Source: Entrophospora sp. SA101
Lineage: Eukaryota > Glomeromycota > Glomeromycetes > Entrophosporales > Entrophosporaceae
Assembly (NCBI GenBank): GCA_958430865.1
Contig: CAUDNR010000089.1
Coordinates: forward strand, 920 to 36,524
Direction of reading: 5' to 3'
DNA length: 35,605 bases
Numbering within the stretch: the stretch's first letter is position 1; each line of letters starts with the position of its first letter. Shown here piece after piece: positions 1-8,198 of the stretch. The notes under the pieces are model-generated. The model worked only from the letters and a program-made list of their open reading frames with translations, searched no databases and had not been told where the DNA came from. The translations under genes were made by a program, and so were the position numbers.

Positions 1-59
1 AATTTTTTTTAGCAATGTTATAACATTATATATATATTAATATATAAATATTTTTTTTA

Positions 60-305
60 ATTTGTATCACCATTAAAAGGTCACGTGACATAAAATTTTA
101 TTGCATTTTTTGAGCACAACTTACAATTCTGAGTTTTGAAGATTTTTCCCAAAATTGGCCACGAGGCGCAGCAAGTTGCGGGACTAGGTGACTTGCACCA
201 TATATTAAAACATATGTGTAACCAAATTTATAAGGGTTGTTACTAAAAATAGATTTTTTGTCTGGAAGCTTGATTTTCCTATTACAAACCCCAATATATA
301 TATTC
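60..305 (-). repeat. Repeat end with short ORF (IGVCNRKIKLP motif)
   Basis: A moderately GC-richer stretch with a 69-codon minus-strand ORF (98-307) and a TCACGTGA palindrome near 81-90. The same sequence recurs at 11547-11724, and its terminal part occurs inverted at about 10560-10664, where the peptide IGVCTRKIKLP can be read on the plus strand. Conservation of both bases and peptide in three places marks it as the end of a dispersed element. I cannot assign it to a transposon class. The ORF is not claimed as a functional gene. Confidence 0.55.
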
Positions 306-1326
306 ATTATTATTATTATGAAAAGTAAAAATATTTAATAAACAAATAATTAATTCAACTTTGCTGTATATAAAAGGTGTATCTTTTGGTGGTTGTAAAA
401 TAGAATTAACAAAATCTTTTAACACTAGAATGCAAGAAATAATGAAAATTAAGATGGAAGAATGAGTGAGACATGATTTTTTCACTTTGTTTTTTTTTTC
501 ACCAGCTTTTTTCCTTTTCTTTAATTAATTAATTTATGAAATAAAATTTATTTTTTTGATGAAAGAGAGAGAGGGTTTTGTGATAACTCTGAAGCATTCA
601 CTTTGTCGTTTTTGTAAAATAATATCAATATTGAAAATAAAAGAGAAAATAAATTTTTTTCCAGGAAATTGAAAGAATGATCAATATAAGAATGGTTTGT
701 GCTTTTTAATTATTCCTCGGATGGAAACAGTAACAAGAAAAGAAACGGGTAGGTTTGTAAAAAAAATTTAATTAATTATCAATAATTGAATTTATTTATT
801 TCTTAGCAAATAATAAGTAAATTGTTCTTTACAAATGAGCAAAGTCCAATCTAAAGTTTTGAGTTGCATTATTTGATCAGTTAGTTTTAAAAAATAAAAT
901 AATAAAATATGAAATTAATGAAATTAGTGAATAACTGTAATTTATTTCTTTGATTTTATAGAATAAAGAAAAAAAAAATCGTGCAATATTAATATGGAAC
1001 CACACTATTAACGAATCCTTCAATTTCTCCTTAAATAACGCGATTACAAAATAAAATATTATGAGAATTTTATGAAAATTGGATCTTTTTTATTACGAAT
1101 ATCGGATATAGATATTAATATATTAATATTTGTATCAGGAATATGGTTAGGCTAGATTTTTATTAAATAACAATATCATAAATTTTTATTTGTAAATTTG
1201 TTATATATATATATATACACACACACACATATAATAAATAAATACATGTATATACTGTTAGTGACGAAGTCACCCAGAACAATAGTCATTTCTAAATGAA
1301 AACTAATGTTAAATTACCATTATTAT
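306..1326. other. AT-rich spacer, no gene seen
   Basis: No convincing coding region. The stretch contains homopolymers, the first copy of an intergenic module shared by the membrane-gene cluster (about 600-840; see the module feature at 2560-3200), and the 3' flank of the membrane gene, which is alignable to the 3' flanks of the two paralogues (about 3950-4129 and 5600-5721). Confidence 0.6.
1201..1232. repeat. (TA)n(CA)n microsatellite
   Basis: Compound dinucleotide run of alternating TA followed by five CA units. Identical copies lie at about 12619-12650 and, inverted, at about 34830-34862. Equal length in all three blocks fits a very recent origin of the copies. Confidence 0.9.
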
Positions 1327-2394
1327 TTATTTGCTACCTTTTTCACACACAACTTCATCCAATATATCTTGATTTTTCAATTTTATTGATTCTTTCATTT
1401 CAGCCATTGATTTGTTCACTTCAGCCATTATTGATTCTTTCATTTCGGCAATTGATTTGTCCACTGCCTTGATTATTTCCTTTTGAGTTTCATTCACCTC
1501 TTGACTTTCATTCTCCTTTACTATTTCATTTATTGTTTTGCGTAGTCTAAATTGAGTGAATGTTGTTGAAGTAGCCAGAAAATCATCAGATGCTGGCTCC
1601 TTATCTATAAAGATGTACAAATTCCTTGCTAAAGAAAGAACCAGTATAAATATGCATGTCTTGACAAAGTAAAAATCGATTGGCCATTTCAACACAATAA
1701 ATAATGTTTGCAGGACACTCGGGAGATAAAACCATACAGGAAAAAATATATGACCGAACTTTGATTTAAATACTTGGCCGATACCAAAACAGAACTCAAA
1801 ACCAAATAATATAAAATAAAAAAATTCTGTAACTAACAACATCCCAAATAATGCAAGGAATAATAAGCCAATTGGATCCAAAAGACCTCCATTTATCATA
1901 AGAACAATCCAGAATGTTGTGATTACTATAGCTGGGAAAAGCACCAAGAAAAAAAAGATAGGTGTAAAAGAACCAGGTGTATTTTTGATTGTTTTGTTCC
2001 TAATTATTGTGTATACTGCGCAAGTTACATATAAACCCATGTTTACGATTGAAAATATCTTTATACTCTTCAAATCATCATAAGCAAAAGAAACCACCAG
2101 CGGAATCACCCAAGTGACTGTGTTGTATAACAAGTCATCTAGTAATGGCAGCAGCACATTCTTGATGTGCCCAGATTCCCCTTTCACAATGAACAGGACG
2201 ACCAAAAATACTGGAAAGAGCGTGTTGATAATTGCATCGTACACGTCCTGTTCAGGTTCATAATTTTCGTCAACAATTGACGCGGTTACAAGTGTAATGA
2301 ATGAAAATAAAGTCAATAAACTTGATTTTACTTTCTTGCTTTGGTTGAGTAGAAATCCTTTGTTCATATCAAATAATGGATAAAGTTCTCTCAT
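1327..2394 (-). CDS. Multi-pass membrane protein with coiled-coil tail, copy 1
   Basis: Unrecognised family; no known domain or catalytic motif seen. The 355-residue product starts with a signal-anchor-like stretch (residues 24-39), then an acidic segment (DENYEPEQD, 42-50). About seven hydrophobic spans follow, near 54-72, 83-104, 112-132, 143-168, 174-204, 215-236 and 243-263. The last 70 residues are charged and heptad-like, with repeated KSMAEMKESI units (residues 313-338), ending in CEKGSK. Single exon. Two in-frame ATGs occur: 2392-2394 and Met10 at 2365-2367. The paralogues keep only the second in frame, and a TATAAATA element lies at 2411-2418, so Met10 may be the true start. The protein is identical to those at 12745-13812 and 33668-34735. 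Location in a membrane is inferred from hydropathy; function is unknown. Confidence 0.8.
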   Translation of the reverse strand: MRELYPLFDMNKGFLLNQSKKVKSSLLTLFSFITLVTASIVDENYEPEQDVYDAIINTLFPVFLVVLFIVKGESGHIKNVLLPLLDDLLYNTVTWVIPLVVSFAYDDLKSIKIFSIVNMGLYVTCAVYTIIRNKTIKNTPGSFTPIFFFLVLFPAIVITTFWIVLMINGGLLDPIGLLFLALFGMLLVTEFFYFILFGFEFCFGIGQVFKSKFGHIFFPVWFYLPSVLQTLFIVLKWPIDFYFVKTCIFILVLSLARNLYIFIDKEPASDDFLATSTTFTQFRLRKTINEIVKENESQEVNETQKEIIKAVDKSIAEMKESIMAEVNKSMAEMKESIKLKNQDILDEVVCEKGSK

Positions 2395-2410
2395 AGACTT
2401 ATTTTATTGG

Positions 2411-2418
2411 TATTTATA
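2411..2418 (-). promoter_or_regulatory. TATA-like element upstream of membrane gene copy 1
   Basis: TATAAATA on the minus strand, about 17 nt before the first ATG and about 44 nt before the second. Comparable elements sit before the paralogues at 5152-5159 (TATAAAAA) and 6876-6883 (TATAAAAT), in an otherwise conserved leader ending AATAAAATAAGTCT. A transcript starting about 30 nt downstream would begin near or after the first ATG. The promoter role is inference. Confidence 0.45.
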
Positions 2419-2559
2419 GGCAATGTATTTGTGATTCGACCAATCAATTAGTATATTAATATATTAATAACTCCGGAATTGGAAAACTATTTTCTTTTCT
2501 GGAGTAAACAAAAATTATTTTATTTATTGGGATAAAAAAGGCTGTACAATCATTATGCA

Positions 2560-3200
2560 TTTTAGTGTTTTTGTTAAGGGAACAATATACTAAAAAAAAA
2601 TAAAAAAGTTTTCCTGAAAATGATCAATATGAGAATGTTTGGTGCTTTTTAATTATTTAACAGTAAAAAAAAAAGTGTCTGAATAAAAAAAGAAAAAAAA
2701 ACGGGTAGGTTTATAGAAAAATTTAATTAATTTACATTGATTAAAAATCAAAAAGTGGAAGAAGTGTCGTCAATTCTGAAGGCACACTTTCCCAAAAAGA
2801 AAATAATTCTATATTATCTTGTCGACAACGTAACTCAAAATTAAATTGGACTTTATGCAAATTTACTTGCTATTGTATTGGACATATTGTATGACTATTA
2901 TTATTATACAACAAGCGAATTTTGATTCATTGGGGTAAAAAGGGCTATATACAATCACTTTGTAAAATAATACCAAGGGAATACAATATACTGAAAAAGT
3001 ATTATTTTTTTTTTTTCTAGAATGATCAATATATGGGAATGGTGCTTTTCAATTATTTGTTAGGCAAGAAAAACAAATTTCTCCAACGGGTTTTTGATTT
3101 AAATTAAAATCAAAAATAGTATTATTTATTTTTAGACAATTAGAAGAAGCGCTGTCAGTTCTGAAGGCACACTTTCCCAATAAAATAGCAAGTAAATGTT
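2560..3200. repeat. Duplicated intergenic module (2 copies here, 4 in cluster)
   Basis: A module with an A/T-rich block, GATCAATAT(G)..GAATG, TGGTGCTTTTTAATTATTT, an AAACGGGTAGGTTT-like stretch, and GTCATCAATTCTGAAGGCACAC followed by CTTTCCCAA occurs at about 2560-2800 and again at 2935-3200. Related copies lie at about 600-840 and 5280-5470. Copies sit upstream of membrane genes 1 and 2, so they may hold upstream control sequence, but they may simply be old duplicated spacer. Both copies in this stretch also appear in the two other large repeat blocks. Confidence 0.6.
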
Positions 3201-3229
3201 CTTTACAATAGTGTACTTGACTGAAATCA

Positions 3230-3668
3230 AATTTTTTACGAATACTCGAAAACCAATTTATTCAAGGATATGTAATTTATTTCGCAATTATTTTGAATAT
3301 TCGTAACTATTTTGAATACTTTGGATACTTGTAATTATTTGGATATTCATAACTATTTTGGATATTTTGGATACTTTGGATATTCATTTTAAATACTTGT
3401 GTTTATTTTGAATACTCCGTAATTATTTGGAAAATCTTAATTATTTTGGATATTTGTAACTATTTTGGATGCTTGTTTTTATTTTGAATACTCGTTTATT
3501 TTGGATATTTTGGATACTCGTAACTATTTAGGATATTCATAACTATTTTGGATACTTGTATTTATTTTTGCATATTCGTAATTATTTGGTGCTAGTAACT
3601 ATTTTTGATATTCGTAACTATTTTGGATACTCGTAACTATTTTGAATACTTGCAATTATTTTGAATAT
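3230..3668. repeat. Degenerate minisatellite, about 20-bp unit
   Basis: Roughly twenty imperfect units of the type TATTTTGGATACTCGTAAC, alternating GGATAC/GAATAC/GGATATT variants. Unit length is not a multiple of three and stop codons interrupt all frames, so it is not coding. Identical arrays occur at about 14648-15086 and, inverted, at 32394-32832. Confidence 0.85.
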
Positions 3669-3900
3669 TCGATATACATGTTCCATGCATTTTGTATGGA
3701 ATATGTACGGAATTATACATGAAAATGGCACATATTTGTCCTAAAAATGTCCTGAAAATGCATTCTGTACATTTTCCATACATTTTCAGTGCATTTTCAG
3801 GGCAAATATGTACGGAAAAGTAATCTTTTAATGTATAATTCTGTACACATTCCATACAGAATATGCGGAAAATGTATGGAAAAACCATACATTTTCTGAC
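3669..3900. mobile_element. Palindromic MITE-like element (copy in R1)
   Basis: The left half (about 3671-3778) is largely the reverse complement of the right half (about 3779-3893). Matching pairs include TGTACGGAATTATACAT near 3715 with ATGTATAATTCTGTACA near 3830, and GGCACATATTTGTCC near 3726 with GGGCAAATATGTACGG near 3800. It has no transposase. A short minus-strand ORF through it is a by-product of the palindrome. Copies are at 15087-15318 and 32162-32393. The exact termini and any target duplication are not resolved. Confidence 0.65.
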
Positions 3901-4129
3901 TAAATTTTTTATATGATACATTGTTGTAATTGACTGAGCTTTATTGTGGGAATTTTATGAAAATTAGATCTTTTTAAGATGAGTATATATCGGGAATATG
4001 GTTAAGCTATGTTTTTATTAAATAACAATATAATATCAAAAATTTTTATTTATAAATTTGCTATAAACAAAGTCACTCAGCACGATAGTCCATTCTAAAA
4101 GAAAACTGATGTTAAATCACCATCATTAT

Positions 4130-5102
4130 TTATTTGTTGCATTTTTCACACACAATTTCATCTTTCATTTTGTTCATTTCGGCCATTATTGATTTTCTCA
4201 TTTCGACCATTGATTCGTTAATTTTCCTGATTTCTTCGTTTAGAGGTCCATACTTTTGACTTTCATCTATTATTTCATCCTTCTTTTGTTCATAATCTAT
4301 ATAGACACGCAAAAGACATTGAGTCACTGTTGTTGAAATAGCCAGAAAGACACCAGGTGCTGCTTTCTCCTCTGTAAAGAAGGACACATTTCTTGTTAAA
4401 GAGAGAACCAGTATAAATATGCATGCTTTGACAAAGTAAAAATCAATTGGCCATTTTAACACAATAAATAATGTTTACAGAATATTCGGGAGATAAAACC
4501 ATCCAGGAATAAACAATTTTTGATCCAAAGATCTGTTTCCCTTGACACAAATTAATATAAAAAAAAATGAATATTGTAGCTAAAAATATCTCAAATAATG
4601 TAGGAATACTATACTAATTGTATCAAAAAGATGTCTAGTTGTAATAATAAAGTCCAGAATGTTGGAATGACTATCGCTGGGAAAAATATCAAGAAATAAA
4701 AGATATTATAAAAGAAAGAGGATCATCTTCAATTGTTTTATTCTTAATTATCGCTCCTACTGCGCAAGTTACATGCAAAGCCATGTTTACAAATGAAAAT
4801 ATCTTTATACTCAGCAAATCATCGTAGGCCAAAGAGACCACCAACGGAATCACCCAAGTGACAGTATTGTATAATAAGTCATCCAGTAATGGTAACATTA
4901 CATTTTTGATGCGTCCGGTCTACCCTGAAACATTGAACAGAACGACAAACAAAACCGGAAAGAATGTGTTGATAATTGCATCATATACATCCTCTTCAGA
5001 GTTATACTCTTCGTCAATAATGAACGCACTCACAAATGGAAGGAGTGAAAGAAACAAGATAAACTTGAATAGAGATCGTTTGAAGGGAAAATAATTGTTC
5101 AT
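4130..5102 (-). pseudogene. Membrane/coiled-coil protein paralogue, broken
   Basis: A decayed member of the family at 1327-2394 and 5722-6840. The N-terminus reads well from MNNYFPFKRS (ATG 5100-5102) through the acidic segment and first span, then stops at a TAG (near 4921) where the paralogue has Lys. The next piece (4689-4919) keeps LLPLLDDLLYNTVTWVIPLV and following spans, but loses frame near 4700. The central spans (about 4470-4690) are frameshifted. The tail from LKWPIDFYFV to the stop at 4130 is open again, with a shortened coiled coil and the ending VCEKCNK. Its leader, TATA-like element and 3' flank are shared with the paralogues, so the gene was duplicated with its surroundings before it decayed. 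Confidence 0.85.
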
Positions 5103-5721
5103 GTCGAATAATAGGATAAAGTTTCTCTCATAGACTTATTTTATTGATTGATTTTTATAGACAATGTATTCTCAATCAAAAGTATTAATTAATATATATT
5201 AATAACTCCGAAATCAAAGAATCATTTCTTTTTTGGACTTGTTTATGTGAACTACTATGAATTAACCAAACTTTATTTTGATTCATTTGGATAAAAAAGG
5301 CCATATAATCATATGAGAATGGTGCTTTTTAATTATTTTTTAAAAGGAAACAGCAACAAAGAAGTGTCTAAATGAGGCAAGAAAAAGAAACTGGCAGGTT
5401 TATAGAAAAATTTACATTGATTTTTTATCTTTAAACAAGTAGAAGTGTCATCAATTCTGAAGACACACTTAACTAATCATCATCTAAACTTATTTATTGT
5501 GATTATTCATAATGCATTAATTATGAATATATTTATATATTTTTATTATATCATTTTTTATCATTATTAAATTTTTGCTATATATAATGATGTATGTAAT
5601 ATAGTAAAATAAATAAATGTATACTGTTAGTGATGAAATCACCCGGCACAATAGTAACTGACCTTTCTAAATGAAAACTGGTGTTTATTAACTATTGTGG
5701 TTTATCTATTTGCTACCTTTT
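5103..5721. other. Spacer between membrane paralogues
   Basis: No gene. It holds the leader and TATA-like element of the broken paralogue (to about 5170), one copy of the shared intergenic module (about 5280-5470), and the 3' flank of the third paralogue, alignable to that of copy 1 (…TGATGAAATCACCCGGCACAATAG near 5622-5660). Confidence 0.6.
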
Positions 5722-6840
5722 TCACACAATTTCATCAATATGTCTTGATTTTTCCATTCTGTCTATCCTTTCAGCCATTGATTTGTTCATTTCGGCTATT
5801 GATTTGTTCATTTCTTCCTTTAGAGTTTCATACTTTTGACTTTCATTCTTTTGAATTTCTTTCATTTCGTTCATTGATTTTTTCATTTCCCTGATTTCTT
5901 CCTTTTCAGCCATTGATTTGCTCATTTCCCTGATTTTTTCCTTTAGAGTTTCACTTTCATTTATTATTCGCTTTTCTTCTTCACCCCCTAGCACTGTATC
6001 CATAAATACGCGCATTCTAACTTGAGTGTATGTTGTTGAAGTAGCCAGAAAGTCATCAGGTGCTGGTTTCTCCTCTGTAAAGAAGGAGACATTTCTTGTT
6101 AAAGAGAGAACCAGTATAAATATGCATACCTTGACAAAATAAAAATCGATTGGCCATTTTAACACAATAAATAATGTTTGCAGAATATTCGGGAGATAAA
6201 ACCATCCAGGATAAAATAATATTATAACAAACTTCTGATACAATGCTTTCTTAAATATTTCTGCTGTGCCACAACACACTGTAAGACAATCTAGGTATAA
6301 ACAAAAGAATATTGTAGCTAACAATATCCCAAATGATGTAAGGAATATCAAACTAATTGTATCAAAAAGATGTCTAGTTGTTATAACAACAATCCAGAAT
6401 ATTGGAATGACTATCGCTGGGAAAAATATCAAGAATAAAAAGATAAAGAAGAGATAATCAGGATCATCTTGAACTTTTTCATTCCTAATTATCGCGGCTA
6501 CTGCGCAAGTTACATGCAAAGCCTTGTTTACAAATGAAAATATCTTTATACTCAGCAAATCATCGTAGGCCAAAGAGACTACCAGCGGAATCACCCAAGT
6601 GACAGTGTTGTATAATAAGTCATCCAGTAATGGTAACATCACATTTTTGATGGGTCCAGTCTTTCCTGAAACTTTGAATAGAAGAACAAAAAAAACTGGA
6701 AATAACGTGTTGAGCATTGCATCGTACACATCCTCTTCAGAGTTATACTCTTCGTCAATAATGAGTGTATTCGCAAGCGGAATGAATGAAAATAAAGTGA
6801 TTTTCCACAAAATAAAATTCGAGAGAAAATAATTGTTCAT
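5722..6840 (-). CDS. Multi-pass membrane protein with coiled-coil tail, divergent paralogue
   Basis: 372 residues, same architecture as the 355-residue copies: signal-peptide-like start MNNYFLSNFILWKITLFSF, acidic DEEYNSEEDVYDA segment, about seven hydrophobic spans, and a longer charged tail with repeated KSMAE/KSMNEMKE/KSIAEMNKS units (about residues 285-365). Best conserved blocks are LLPLLDDLLYNTVTWVIPLV and LKWPIDFYFVK. An ATG at 6866-6868 matches the first ATG of copy 1 but is in a different frame, so ATG 6838-6840 is the start here. The end differs: after DEIV a two-base loss relative to copy 1 creates an early TGA and removes the VCEKGSK ending, so this copy may be slightly truncated. 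Function unknown. Confidence 0.75.
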   Translation of the reverse strand: MNNYFLSNFILWKITLFSFIPLANTLIIDEEYNSEEDVYDAMLNTLFPVFFVLLFKVSGKTGPIKNVMLPLLDDLLYNTVTWVIPLVVSLAYDDLLSIKIFSFVNKALHVTCAVAAIIRNEKVQDDPDYLFFIFLFLIFFPAIVIPIFWIVVITTRHLFDTISLIFLTSFGILLATIFFCLYLDCLTVCCGTAEIFKKALYQKFVIILFYPGWFYLPNILQTLFIVLKWPIDFYFVKVCIFILVLSLTRNVSFFTEEKPAPDDFLATSTTYTQVRMRVFMDTVLGGEEEKRIINESETLKEKIREMSKSMAEKEEIREMKKSMNEMKEIQKNESQKYETLKEEMNKSIAEMNKSMAERIDRMEKSRHIDEIV

Positions 6841-8092
6841 ATTGAGTAATGGGGAAATTTTCTCTCATGAGACTTATTTTATAGATAATATATTCATAAT
6901 AGCAAAGACAAATATTTCTTTGTAAAATTCAGCGGGAAGATGTAACGGTAGACCATAATTATGCACGAAGTAAATTAATTTAAATTTTAATTAAAAAATC
7001 CACAAAGGACGATCGCGTGATTGAATTCTAATAAACAAAATCTTTAATTCATAAAATATAAATTTAATAAACATAATATGCGTAATACAAGTGCATCGGG
7101 AAAAATTAATCTTTAATTCATGCAAAGTTCTTTTAAAAGTCTCAATTGAAACATTATTATTGAATTTACTTTATAATTTTTTTTTAGCGATGTTGATTTC
7201 TTTTCTTCTTGTTCAATATATAAAATCCTTAAATTTTTTAACTTCTAAGAAAAGATATTTTTCCTTTTTTTCTTGAATTTGTAACAATTTTCAACTGCGT
7301 GCAAGTCTGATTTCTTGAAAATACCTGAATTCATTAAAAGGAATCCATTCAATAAAGTAATTTTTAATCATGAATAAATTTGGCTAATTCTTTCATCTCC
7401 ATTTTTGTCAGTTGATATTAAAATATCATTTTATGAAAAACCAAACCAATAAATTTATAATTTAAAGATTTAACCAGTGAGGGTTCCTTTTATCATGATT
7501 TATATTGTTGTTGAGTTTCATTTTTCGGATGTAATTTCTTAAGTGCTCTTTGAATTCATTACCTTTCCTTCAAGTGCAATTTCTGATGCTCTTCTTGCTG
7601 GCTCTACTACCAAAATTTCATGATTTAATAACGTTAATATAATAGTCATTTAAGAAACTTGGACAATAACTTCAATTAATTTCAGTGTGTCTCCCTTGTG
7701 CTCGCCTGCATCCTAATCCTCGCCATCCTTTCTCTATTAAATTTGGAACTGCTGTAGTGACGTCAAGTGGCAAAATATTCGATTTGGGTATCTTTCTTTA
7801 TTAATTTCTGTTAAGTCATCACTTGCAAACTACAGTAGATTCGTGAATCGCCTATCACGTCCTTTGGTAAAATATGAGAGTCTTTGGTTGACGTATCATC
7901 TAGTACGACCTTTGGTAAAGTGCGAAAGACTTTAGTTGATGTATCATGTTTGATTACTTTGTTATTCATGAAATGAAATAAAATTCAATCAATCAACCCT
8001 CTCGATTATCAAACAATTCCACTGTGTTTCTTGCCTTTCGCCTGCATCTTTTGGTTTTACCATTTCTGCTTGACATGGATTTTTCATGTTCA
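6841..8092. other. AT-rich region, no intact gene
   Basis: I see no convincing gene. An imperfect tandem duplication of about 55 bp lies at 7859-7955 (CCTTTGGTAAA..GAC..TTGATGTATCAT twice). Two related short segments, near 7683-7712 and 8019-8050, share TGTGT(C/T)TC..CGCCTGCATC. Plus-strand ORFs here are short and look random. Confidence 0.5.
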
Positions 8093-8198
8093 ACAATTCC
8101 TTCTAAAAAATTTCTTATGATATTGGACAACCTTTTCATGTTCATATTCATGGCCATCATAATAAATGCCTAAATGATATCTTTGATATGAACACCCT
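8093..8198 (-). pseudogene. DDE transposase relic
   Basis: Read on the minus strand, 35 codons give a peptide containing YHLGIYYDGHEYEHE and VVQYHKKFF. This aligns with LHHQGMYYDGHEREDVLQYR in the broken transposase at 19127-21196. Stops follow immediately downstream (TGA and TGA within five codons). A TTATATTTCAG acceptor-like string just upstream hints at a former intron boundary. The rest of the gene is not recognisable. Identification rests on this one stretch. Confidence 0.6.

Larger units (their letters stand above)
129..3913. repeat. Repeat block R1 (first of three copies)
   Basis: This block matches 11547-15331 base for base with a constant offset of 11418, apart from a few substitutions around 2660-2690. 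It is also present in reverse complement at 32149-35210 (its right part only). Similarity ends sharply after 3913, where this copy continues into a paralogous membrane-gene copy and the other continues into a different repeat. The left edge cannot be fixed because the matching part of the second copy lies in an N gap. The block holds a transposon-like end (to about 305), the 355-codon membrane gene, a degenerate minisatellite and a palindromic MITE-like element. Confidence 0.95.

Noticed and set aside
3230..3668. CRISPR-like array
   Set aside because: The regular spacing of about 20 bp has no distinct spacers; units are contiguous and degenerate, as in a eukaryotic minisatellite.
4858..6832. 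Plus-strand ORFs at 4858-5094, 5697-5894, 6266-6457 and 6599-6832
   Set aside because: Antisense to the membrane-protein family, which has the conserved frame, leader and paralogues.
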